Below, piece by piece: positions 14,550-20,825 of a DNA stretch of 64,000 nucleotides. The notes below the pieces were generated by a model that worked only from the letters and a program-made list of their open reading frames with translations, did no database searches and was not told the DNA's origin. Where the stretch lies: IMG/VR virus record IMGVR_UViG_3300050821_004652, positions 1 through 64,000 of that record. One strand, written 5' to 3'. The position numbers and the translations under genes are program-made. The number at the start of each line of letters is the position of its first letter. The first letter of the stretch is position 1. This stretch comes from a virus.

Positions 14550-14797
14550 GTCACAGACTCCGCCTGTGAGTCACGAGCATCGTTTAAGGGTGCCGGATTT
14601 TTCCGGAAAGGCAGCAGATAGGCATAGAGCGCGTCGCGCATCACGCGCGCCAGGGGAATACCTTTGCGCTCTGCCAGGCGCGTTGCCAGGATGAAATCGA
14701 CCGGATCGAAACTCACCATCACCCGCGGCGATCGTTGCCCTCCCCGCATAGAGCCTCGAGCCGGCCGTGCATCTCGCTTACCGTTCAGCGTCGCCAT
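14546..14797 (-). CDS. small ribbon-helix-helix-like protein
   Basis: 83 residues with a basic N-terminus, a strand RVMVSFDPVDFILATRLAER and a helix IPLARVMRDALYAYLLPFRK, the strand-helix-turn-helix layout of RHH proteins. Probably a second regulator; the divergent plus-strand gene at 14875 and the palindrome between them are possible targets. Confidence 0.6.
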   Translation of the reverse strand: MATLNGKRDARPARGSMRGGQRSPRVMVSFDPVDFILATRLAERKGIPLARVMRDALYAYLLPFRKNPAPLNDARDSQAESVT

Positions 14798-14839
14798 TTC
14801 TAGTGCCCCCGTGCTGATTGTGGAATATATTTGGTGTCA

Positions 14840-14853
14840 CGGGAATTTTCCCG
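14840..14853. promoter_or_regulatory. 14-base palindrome between divergent genes
   Basis: CGGGAATTTTCCCG is a perfect palindrome 22 bases before ATG 14875. It lies next to an AT-rich TATATT stretch (14825-14832) that could serve as a -10 for either strand. Confidence 0.5.
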
Positions 14854-14874
14854 CCTTTGCAAAGGTGTCCATCC

Positions 14875-15312
14875 ATGTGCGATTTTAGTTTGGAAGCCTT
14901 CAAGTCCGAGAAGGCCGACGTTGGTGTCAGCTACGAGCTCAAGCGGACCGTCAGCGGTTCGAAGGGCTTTTTCAAGACCTACAACAGTCTCAACTATGCC
15001 GAAAGCTGCGCCGCCTGCGTGACCGAAGGGTCGGTGCTCCGCATCGAGATCCCCGAAGCCATGCAGTACGAGAACGGCGTCACTGCGATCGAGGACGTCA
15101 TCTTCACCCAGAAAAAGCAGAGTGAAGGCTACGGCTATCGCGACGGCGTGCGCCTCGAAAACGGGAAGCAATATCTCCTCCAGGACTTCCCCGAAGGCAC
15201 CCGCGCCACTGTCCTGATGCTGGCCGATACTGCCGCACCCGAGGACAAGGCCGTCGCCTCCGACGCGCCGCCGGCCGCAGCGCCAATGTTCTACGGCGAG
15301 TACGCCGGCTGA
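14875..15312 (+). CDS. conserved MCD-SL family protein, unknown function
   Basis: 145 residues from ATG 14875. The order MCDFSLEAFKSEKADVG, then KGFFK, then CAACVTEGSVLRIEI, YRDGVRLENGKQYLLQDFPE and TRATVLML matches, as I recall it, a family of chromosomal proteins in GC-rich proteobacteria that begin MCDYSL. Those have no assigned function. It is the only plus-strand gene between minus-strand neighbours and has its own terminator and an upstream palindrome, so it looks like an acquired cargo gene. The final 25 residues are an Ala/Pro tail. Confidence 0.65.
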   Translation: MCDFSLEAFKSEKADVGVSYELKRTVSGSKGFFKTYNSLNYAESCAACVTEGSVLRIEIPEAMQYENGVTAIEDVIFTQKKQSEGYGYRDGVRLENGKQYLLQDFPEGTRATVLMLADTAAPEDKAVASDAPPAAAPMFYGEYAG

Positions 15313-15343
15313 TTTCGTTGCCGCGTGTGGACCAACAAGGGAA

Positions 15344-15370
15344 GGCGCCCATGATCGGGCGCCTTTTCTA
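15344..15370 (+). terminator. rho-independent terminator of the cargo gene
   Basis: Arms GGCGCCC (15344-15350) and GGGCGCC (15357-15363) around ATGATC, then TTTTCTA. It also abuts the 3' end of the convergent minus-strand gene. Confidence 0.85.
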
Positions 15371-15649
15371 TTCGGCATGGGCCAGCCGCCACACATTGTT
15401 GAGATGCGACACGCCCTTACGCTGGCCAGCTTTTTCGAACTGACCGGCGCGACGCCTTCCCTCCAGCATTACGAGAAACCGGCTATATTCCGTGCCTGGT
15501 TTCACGCCCGCGACCTTGGCGAGCTCTGACGTCAAGGCCTCTCCTTGCCGCAATCGAGGCAGCACCCCAGCGAGCCACTTTGCCTCGATATCCGCCTTGT
15601 GGATGCGCCACCATTGGCGCTCGATGCGAGGGTCCACATAATCGCTCAT
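15368..15649 (-). CDS. 93-residue HTH-like protein
   Basis: ATG 15649 has AGGAGG four bases upstream, better than an ATG at 15709. Helices ERQWWRIHKADIEAKWLAGV and a segment EALTSELAKVAGVKPGTEYS resembling a winged-helix recognition region, then GVSHLNNVWRLAHAE. Probably DNA-binding, not certain. Lies directly downstream of the resolvase. Confidence 0.6.
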   Translation of the reverse strand: MSDYVDPRIERQWWRIHKADIEAKWLAGVLPRLRQGEALTSELAKVAGVKPGTEYSRFLVMLEGRRRAGQFEKAGQRKGVSHLNNVWRLAHAE

Positions 15650-15686
15650 GTCGCCTCCTGGCAGATCGTCCACATAGCTCGGCCAT

Positions 15687-16205
15687 CTACTCGGCATGCC
15701 GCCACTCATCGGCTTCGATCAGCGCCACCATCGCGACGGCGCACGCATCGGCCTGGTGATCGTCAGCCACCCGGAAACCACGCGCCAGGGCCGCATTCAC
15801 CATGTCGCGCTTTTTATCTTCCAGGCGCCCCCGTCCAGTCATCACCTTCTTGGCCGAAACCGATTCGACCTCCCGACATTCAATCCCGTGCTTGGCGGCC
15901 GTCGTTTCGATCACCGCCGCCCACGTAATCTGTCCTCGCAGCACCTGTGGCGTCGTCTTGATTTTGGACGGCTTGGCATTCGGCTTGGGCGTGCGGGGAA
16001 TCCACGGGCTTTCGAACACGATCAAGTCCGGTTTCCACTTAGCGATCATGCCTTCAAGCCACTTCATCAGCACCCAACCGCGCGTGCCGTAGTCATCCGG
16101 ATCCCACGTCTTCGGCAGCTTGAGCGTCCCGCAGACCGGCAGATCGTCTTCGTGGAAGAGCGCCCAGCCGGTCCGCGTCGATAGATCGAGTCCCAGGCAG
16201 ATCAG
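15687..16205 (-). CDS. RuvC-like Holliday-junction resolvase
   Basis: 172 residues if translation begins at CTG 16205. Motifs of the RuvC fold are complete: GLDLSTRTGWALF (first Asp), a later LIVFESPWIP (Glu), the helix RGQITWAAVIETTAAKHG, then the C-terminal DDHQADACAVAM (last acidic pair). The conserved first Asp lies upstream of the first ATG (16073), so that start would cripple the enzyme. No ATG, GTG or TTG lies in frame between the previous stop and the motif. The CTG overlaps the TGA of the upstream gene as CTGA, like the ATGA joints elsewhere. It would resolve or trim branched DNA from Bet-driven recombination before packaging. Confidence 0.8.
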   Translation of the reverse strand: MICLGLDLSTRTGWALFHEDDLPVCGTLKLPKTWDPDDYGTRGWVLMKWLEGMIAKWKPDLIVFESPWIPRTPKPNAKPSKIKTTPQVLRGQITWAAVIETTAAKHGIECREVESVSAKKVMTGRGRLEDKKRDMVNAALARGFRVADDHQADACAVAMVALIEADEWRHAE

Positions 16206-16774
16206 GACCGCAGCCCTTCGCGAGTCACCGCCTGGCCGCGTTCGTAGTTTTCTTTCCAGCTTTCGAATTCAGCCGTACCAGGGTTGAAGGGATTGTTGTC
16301 CGGATTCTCCCCGGCCTTGCCCGCATTGAACGCCTGCAACACCGGGTCGATCTTTTCTTCCGGCGGCAGCATGTTTTGGAAGAGCGACAGTTGTTCGAGC
16401 AGTGGGCCGCCGTCGATGCGAACTAGGTCGGCCGCATCGGCGTAGTCCTGGTGAACGTGGCCCAGGTCTCGCTTGCGCTCGCGTTCCAGGATGTCGAAGC
16501 CGGCCAGCGAGAAGCCGTCCTTTTTGGCACGTTTGCGATCCTGGCTGTAGACGCTGCGCGCTTGGCGCGTCTCTTCTGAGAGCTCCGCGATCTTATCGAG
16601 CCCCTTCCGGAGATCCTTCATCCACCGCTCTTTCATCTCGTCCGACAGGCCCAGCGCCGGTCCGGGCGCGCCGTTGTCGCCCGGCCGCTTCCGCTTCGCC
16701 TTTTTCGGTAAAATCGCGATTGCCTTTCCCTTCACCTTGCCTTTCGTGTTTTTCGCACGCGCTCTGCTGGCCAT
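16202..16774 (-). CDS. 190-residue coiled-coil protein, unknown
   Basis: AAGGAT precedes ATG 16774. The first 35 residues are Lys-rich (KGKAIAILPKKAKRKRPGDN), then a long helix (RWMKDLRKGLDKIAELSEET), a GFDILERERKRDLGHVHQDY helix and LLEQLSLF. The basic tail plus helical hairpin resembles GapR-like or other small nucleoid-type proteins by layout only. Coupled by CTGA overlap to the resolvase. Confidence 0.55.
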   Translation of the reverse strand: MASRARAKNTKGKVKGKAIAILPKKAKRKRPGDNGAPGPALGLSDEMKERWMKDLRKGLDKIAELSEETRQARSVYSQDRKRAKKDGFSLAGFDILERERKRDLGHVHQDYADAADLVRIDGGPLLEQLSLFQNMLPPEEKIDPVLQAFNAGKAGENPDNNPFNPGTAEFESWKENYERGQAVTREGLRS

Positions 16775-16871
16775 GACTTATCCTTTCGTTGTGGACACTT
16801 ACATTCTGGCTCTAATATCGCAGATGTGAAATACACATCGAATGATTCGCCCCCAGCACCAGAGACCAGGC

Positions 16872-17273
16872 CTAGCCCTTGACGTCGACCTTGGGACGAA
16901 CCAATGGAATGCGCCCGCCGCCGAGGCTGGAAGGCTGAACTGCGGCGGGCGCTGCGGTGGAAGGGAGAGCACCGCAATCCGCCGGCGCGGGTACACCGGC
17001 AGATGGAAAGAGCATCTTGAGCGCATCGGCTCGAGACAGACGCTTGCTCTGCGTCAACAGTTTGTAGTGGCTTCGCTGTAGGAGCGTCATGGGTGGCAGC
17101 CCGCGGCTACCGCCCATCCTGTTCCCCATCATGCGGACGCTCGACATCATTGCGTGGCGCTTGCGCCGATAGTGCCGCAGCACGTCGACCAGCATGTCGA
17201 TCGCCGCCGTACACTCCGCGATCGTTTGGCCGTCAGGCAGCCTTCGCGCCCACTCCGGTTCCGCGCCTGGCAT
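16872..17273 (-). CDS. 133-residue unknown protein
   Basis: ATG 17273 follows GGAGG, inside the end of the Cro-like gene. A helix AECTAAIDMLVDVLRHYRRK is followed by a basic Met-rich stretch (HAMMSSVRMMGNRMGG) and a helix SRADALKMLFPSAGVP, ending in an Ala/Pro-rich tail. Not recognised. 98 bases to the next gene hold no other frame worth calling. Confidence 0.55.
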   Translation of the reverse strand: MPGAEPEWARRLPDGQTIAECTAAIDMLVDVLRHYRRKRHAMMSSVRMMGNRMGGSRGLPPMTLLQRSHYKLLTQSKRLSRADALKMLFPSAGVPAPADCGALPSTAAPAAVQPSSLGGGRIPLVRPKVDVKG

Positions 17274-17472
17274 TGATCCTCCGCTTTTCGAAGACCCCAA
17301 GCCGCCACGACGGAACGCGCCCGACCCGGTGCCAATAAAGCACCGTCGCGAAAGGCACGTCGATCTCAGCAGCAAACTGTTTTAGGGCAGTCATATCCTG
17401 GCGGCCGTTGCGAACGCTGGGAAGATCTTCGATTAGGCTCGCCAGGTATTGAAGGGCTTCGCGCTCTGTCAT
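17233..17472 (-). CDS. Cro/YdaS-like HTH repressor
   Basis: 79 residues from ATG 17472. The core ALKQFAAEIDVPFATVLYWH then RVGRVPSWRLGVFEKRR is a Cro/YdaS-type helix-turn-helix (turn at IDVPFATVLYW). It starts right after a promoter whose -10 is 7 bases from the ATG, so the transcript is probably leaderless. The divergent operator (CAAACGA / TCGTTTG) covers both its promoter and that of the rightward operon, so it likely governs the switch between the two. Confidence 0.75.
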   Translation of the reverse strand: MTEREALQYLASLIEDLPSVRNGRQDMTALKQFAAEIDVPFATVLYWHRVGRVPSWRLGVFEKRRINARRGTGVGAKAA

Positions 17473-17479
17473 GGCCGAA

Positions 17480-17544
17480 CAATTAAGCCGAAACGAAAAA
17501 ATGTCAAACGAGTTGTTGACTGATCGTTTGGGATTGCATAGAAC
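17480..17544. promoter_or_regulatory. divergent promoters and operator of the Cro-like switch
   Basis: Leftward: -35 TTGACA (17502-17507), 16-base spacer, -10 TAATTG (17480-17485), 7 bases to ATG 17472. Rightward: -35 TTGACT (17516-17521), 17-base spacer, -10 TAGAAC (17539-17544), 6 bases to ATG 17551. Perfect inverted arms CAAACGA (17505-17511) and TCGTTTG (17524-17530) overlap both -35 elements. Confidence 0.75.
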
Positions 17545-17550
17545 CCCGAC

Positions 17551-17733
17551 ATGACGAACAAGGACCCGCGCTACCACTGCGCTCCGCCGCCAGGCCACGA
17601 TGACGTGTGGGTTGCAGGATGGTTTCCCGCAAAGCCCGTCATTCTTTCTCTCTGGAAATTTGATCCAACCATGCCGCTCACCGGCCTCGCGCTCCGCCTC
17701 TTGGCCGTGAGCAACGCCTGGAGGCATGAGTGA
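17551..17733 (+). CDS. 60-residue unknown protein
   Basis: First gene of the rightward operon, probably leaderless. Pattern HCAPPPGHDDVWVAGWFPAK then VILSLWKFD suggests a small beta domain with a Cys/His/Trp patch. GTGA overlap with the next gene. Function unknown. Confidence 0.6.
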   Translation: MTNKDPRYHCAPPPGHDDVWVAGWFPAKPVILSLWKFDPTMPLTGLALRLLAVSNAWRHE

Positions 17734-17897
17734 GCTTCAGCGTCGGCCCACTCCTCTTGCTTTGGTTCATCTTCGCAACCCCGGTCGAGTTGCCGGACGA
17801 AACGATGCCGGTGCCGCCGTCCTGGCCCGCCCAGGACAAGATGCTGCTGCCCGCAACTCTCCCCGTAGAATTCGTCCAGATCATTGTGGACGCATAG
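17730..17897 (+). CDS. 55-residue membrane-anchored or secreted protein
   Basis: GTG 17730 overlaps the previous stop as GTGA. Hydrophobic start FSVGPLLLLWFIFATPVELP reads as a membrane anchor or uncleaved signal, followed by a Pro-rich short tail (MPVPPSWPAQDK). Another frame over the same bases is less convincing. Unknown function. Confidence 0.5.
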   Translation: MSFSVGPLLLLWFIFATPVELPDETMPVPPSWPAQDKMLLPATLPVEFVQIIVDA

Positions 17898-17935
17898 GCA
17901 CCGGCCTTCTCCGGCAATCACAGAAGGGAAACACG

Positions 17936-18697
17936 ATGAGGAAGTTTATTGGGGGCGCGTCGATTTTCTTGGCTTTAGCGGGACCGGCCCACGCTTGGGA
18001 CGATCCGCCCAAGCCGGCGCCCGCTCCGGCTGCCACCGCGATTGCTGGCGCCTCGGCCACGGCGATCAACCAGAACAATATTAGCAGCTACAACATCAAT
18101 CAGAACAAGCAGCTTCAGTTCCAGGGTCAGTTTCAGAAGCAGACCGCGACCGGCGGCGTAGGGAACGGCGGCGCCGGAGGCAACGTCACCAACAACATCA
18201 CGACCGGCGGAGGCGGCGGCGCGACACCGGCAACGGCGGTCAACCCGAATGCCACGGTGAACAACAACGCCGCCGCCAGCCAGCCGGGATCGACCTACAG
18301 CACGGTTTATACCCAGAACGGCAACAGCCCCTGGAACAACCCCGCGGCCTCTGCCGTGGCGCCCAGCGTCTATGCTGCGTCGATCTGCCAGTCCGCGATC
18401 TCCGGCGCCGCTCAGACCCCGCTCTTTGGCCTATCCTTCGGATCGGTCCAGGGACTGGACGTCTGCATCAAGATGATGATGGCCGAACAGGCGAAGACCA
18501 ACGGCCGCCAGGACATGGCGACTTACTTCTACTGCCAGGCGAAGGAATGGCGGGACGCCTTCAAGGCGACCGGAACGCCGTGCCCGCAGGACGCGCCCAA
18601 GCAGACTGCCCAGGCGGTCGCGCCCATGCAGACCGCCTCGACGCTGCCGCCCAACTGTTCGATCGTGCAGCCCGGCAACTACGTCACTTGCCGCTGA
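17936..18697 (+). CDS. secreted Asn/Gln/Gly-rich protein
   Basis: 253 residues from ATG 17936 (AGAAGGG upstream). Signal peptide MRKFIGGASIFLALAGPAHA with an AHA-W cleavage site. Residues 45-150 are low-complexity: Asn/Gln-rich (INQNNISSYNINQNKQ), then Gly/Asn/Thr-rich. A folded C-terminal part has Cys residues and a Met-rich helix (SICQSAISGAAQTPLFGLSF, then CIKMMMAEQ and YFYCQAKEW). From memory, phages of other Gram-negatives carry exported proteins of the same plan without a known role. The long unpaired Asn/Gln region could be amyloid- or adhesin-like. Confidence 0.7.
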   Translation: MRKFIGGASIFLALAGPAHAWDDPPKPAPAPAATAIAGASATAINQNNISSYNINQNKQLQFQGQFQKQTATGGVGNGGAGGNVTNNITTGGGGGATPATAVNPNATVNNNAAASQPGSTYSTVYTQNGNSPWNNPAASAVAPSVYAASICQSAISGAAQTPLFGLSFGSVQGLDVCIKMMMAEQAKTNGRQDMATYFYCQAKEWRDAFKATGTPCPQDAPKQTAQAVAPMQTASTLPPNCSIVQPGNYVTCR

Positions 18698-18759
18698 CTT
18701 GCTCCCTTGCCTTCGGCCGCTCATCGGCCGGAGGATAGGCAACAAGCCGGAGGGTCAAC

Positions 18760-18930
18760 ATGCCAAGGACAAAGTGTTGCTGCTGGTGTGGCGAGGATCT
18801 AGGTGTCCCACACGACCGCGAGCCTGAAAGCTGCGGCAAACCCGAGTGCAATCGCGAGCTTCGCAATCAGCTACGGGAAGAACGCGAGGAAGCGCACGAA
18901 CGGCTTGACCGCGATATGGGATGGGATTGA
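18760..18930 (+). CDS. 56-residue Cys-rich protein
   Basis: GGAGG before ATG 18760. MPRTKCCCWCGEDLG then CGKPECNRELRNQLR: CxxC-type pairs form a probable zinc knuckle, followed by a charged helix. TGATG overlap with the next gene. Function unknown. Confidence 0.6.
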   Translation: MPRTKCCCWCGEDLGVPHDREPESCGKPECNRELRNQLREEREEAHERLDRDMGWD

Positions 18931-19058
18931 TGACCCACCCGGAACACGAAGACATGAAGTGCGATGGCGACGACGAGATCGACCCCGTGCTCGTGACGAC
19001 GCTCATCATCGGCATTCAGCTTTGCCTCTTCTATATCGTTTGGCGGATCTTCGGATGA
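18930..19058 (+). CDS. 42-residue membrane microprotein
   Basis: TGATG overlap upstream, ATGA overlap downstream. Acidic first half (MTHPEHEDMKCDGDDEID) then one transmembrane helix (LVTTLIIGIQLCLFYIVW). Unknown. Confidence 0.6.
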   Translation: MTHPEHEDMKCDGDDEIDPVLVTTLIIGIQLCLFYIVWRIFG

Positions 19059-19396
19059 TCGAGCATTTCTGGCGCGCGAAGCTGGTGCCCGGCGGTCCAT
19101 TCGTGGGAGTAAAAACCTTCCTTGGGCCGCCCCTGGTCGACGGCGAATATCTCGACCGCTCGCCCAGGTGGCAGGCGATCATCCGCAACGAGACCACGGC
19201 GCGCGCCATCCTGATGCTTGGCAACGAGAACGCGCCGGTGGAGATCGACGGCAAGAATATCCGCAGCGTCCAGGCGATCACTAAGGAAGACTACCTCTTG
19301 CTGATCCGACATTCCGAGTGGGCGACCAAGCACGCGCCGCATCTCCCCGACGCCAATCCCGAAACCCCTATCGACTGGATGAAGGTGCCACTATGA
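19055..19396 (+). CDS. conserved phage protein, unknown
   Basis: 113 residues from the ATGA junction. The pattern GPPLVDGEYLDRSPRWQA then YLLLIRHSEWATKHAPHLP resembles small proteins found upstream of single-strand annealing genes in many phages: G-P-P, LDRSPRWQA, then a helix with W and P. Beta-rich first part, helical end. Function unknown. Confidence 0.65.
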   Translation: MIEHFWRAKLVPGGPFVGVKTFLGPPLVDGEYLDRSPRWQAIIRNETTARAILMLGNENAPVEIDGKNIRSVQAITKEDYLLLIRHSEWATKHAPHLPDANPETPIDWMKVPL

Positions 19397-19641
19397 GCAG
19401 GCAACCAGTGGGACAGATCGAGCTACGCAGGGAAGGGCTATGGTGGGTCGGATATTACAATGGCAGCACCAGGATCGAATTAGCCCGCGTTCTCATGCAC
19501 CTCGCAGAGGAAGAACCGCAGGTAAAAGAGGCCTTCGTCGAATTTATGAAAACGATGGTCGGACGAGTCATTGCGCAAGTCACAGGGAGAAATCCGACCT
19601 TTGACGCACCGCACCCAGCACCCAGAAGGAGCGAACATTGA
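19393..19641 (+). CDS. 82-residue unknown protein
   Basis: ATGA-coupled. A beta hairpin (IELRREGLWWVGYYNGSTRI) followed by helix EEPQVKEAFVEFMKTMVGRV and a basic Pro/Arg tail. Not recognised; its position suggests a role in recombination or its regulation. Confidence 0.6.
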   Translation: MSRQPVGQIELRREGLWWVGYYNGSTRIELARVLMHLAEEEPQVKEAFVEFMKTMVGRVIAQVTGRNPTFDAPHPAPRRSEH

Positions 19642-20375
19642 CCATGGCAACGATCGGCGACAACAGCGGCGAGCTTACCGAGGCTCAGAAGATCGCCGCC
19701 AACCTTGCGGAGAAATACCCGCAGATCATCGCCAGGGCGAACGAGATCCTTAACCGGCTTGAGAAGACGCCGGCGGTAATCGCCACCAAGGACGAATCGG
19801 ACAAGGTGAGCGAATTCATCCGAGTCTGCATGACGTTCGACAGCGTGGCGGACGACACCCGCGACACCGAAAAGCGTCCCTACTGGGACGCCGGCAAAGC
19901 GGTGGACGGTTTTTTCAATAACCTTCGCGCGATCGTATCCAAGGTCAGAGACGACCTGAAAGCCCGCGCCAAAGCCTACGACGTCAAGATGCTTAAGGAA
20001 GAGGAGGAACGGCGCAAAAAGGCGGCTGACCTTCTCAGGGAAGAAGCCGAAATCCTGGCCGCCAAGGCGAAAACCCCAGAGCAGGAGATGAATGCCAAGG
20101 CGACCATGATGGACGCACGGGACGCCGAAGCCGCCATCGCCGTCAAGCCGGCCGAGCTCACCCGCACGCGCACCGCTACCGGCGTCACCCGCAGCCTCAC
20201 CGTGATCTGGAAACACGAAGTCACCGATCCCAAGAAGGTGCCGAAGAAGTACCTGGCACCAAGCGCCGCGCTAATCGACGCCGCCATCAAGGCCGCCACC
20301 ACAGAAGACCGCAAGTGCGATCTCGAGATTCCCGGCGTCAGGATCTATCCCGACTACGATTCGCGGGTGCGCTGA
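19638..20375 (+). CDS. coiled-coil recombination-module protein, unknown
   Basis: 245 residues. The TTG at 19638 is 6 bases from AAGGAG and overlaps the previous stop; an ATG at 19644 (12 bases) is the alternative. The middle is a long charged coiled coil (KMLKEEEERRKKAADLLREE). The C-terminal third has strands and the ending EIPGVRIYPDYDSRV, shared by phage proteins next to recT/bet genes. Those are thought to assist the annealing protein, but no activity is established to my knowledge. Confidence 0.65.
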   Translation: MTMATIGDNSGELTEAQKIAANLAEKYPQIIARANEILNRLEKTPAVIATKDESDKVSEFIRVCMTFDSVADDTRDTEKRPYWDAGKAVDGFFNNLRAIVSKVRDDLKARAKAYDVKMLKEEEERRKKAADLLREEAEILAAKAKTPEQEMNAKATMMDARDAEAAIAVKPAELTRTRTATGVTRSLTVIWKHEVTDPKKVPKKYLAPSAALIDAAIKAATTEDRKCDLEIPGVRIYPDYDSRVR

Positions 20376-20608
20376 TGCTGACACCTTCAGCATGGCTGAC
20401 CGTGCAACGGTCGGAGACCGGGGAAGATCCGGATACTGAAATCGTGATCGTGGAAATAAGGGGCTGGAACCACGGCGCCACGTTCGAATTCAAGGTGCAT
20501 GAGGTTCAAGCCCTATTCGACGACCTGAAGCGCGCTCTTGAGGACTCTGTGCCGATGATGCGCCACGAAGATCTCGGCTTAACGGACCCCGATGACATAC
20601 CGTTTTGA
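20375..20608 (+). CDS. 77-residue unknown protein
   Basis: TGATG overlap gives the start (ATG 20375). Beta hairpin (WLTVQRSETGEDPDTEIVIV, then EIRGWNHGATFEFKVHEV) and a helix (ALFDDLKRALED). Likely a small beta-sheet protein of the recombination operon. Confidence 0.6.
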   Translation: MLTPSAWLTVQRSETGEDPDTEIVIVEIRGWNHGATFEFKVHEVQALFDDLKRALEDSVPMMRHEDLGLTDPDDIPF

Positions 20609-20825
20609 GCCATACATGCCCAAACTCGGCTTCACCAAACGCCCGCTCTGTCCGTTTTGCAGCGCGCCATGGACAGACGCCATGATTCGCGTGTTCGACA
20701 TCGACGCCCGTCACGGACGCGACAGTTACGATTTTGGCCCCGAGGACCAGCAAGCCACCGTCGACATCACCTGTACCACATGCAAGCGGCTGATCTACCG
20801 CAAGCACTACAAGGGAGATAGCTAA
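20592..20825 (+). CDS. zinc-finger protein
   Basis: 77 residues from ATG 20592 (overlaps the previous gene by 17 bases); an in-frame ATG at 20616 is possible. Two Cys pairs, CPFC and CTTC, about 40 residues apart, make a zinc ribbon. TAATG overlap with bet. Confidence 0.65.
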   Translation: MTYRFEPYMPKLGFTKRPLCPFCSAPWTDAMIRVFDIDARHGRDSYDFGPEDQQATVDITCTTCKRLIYRKHYKGDS

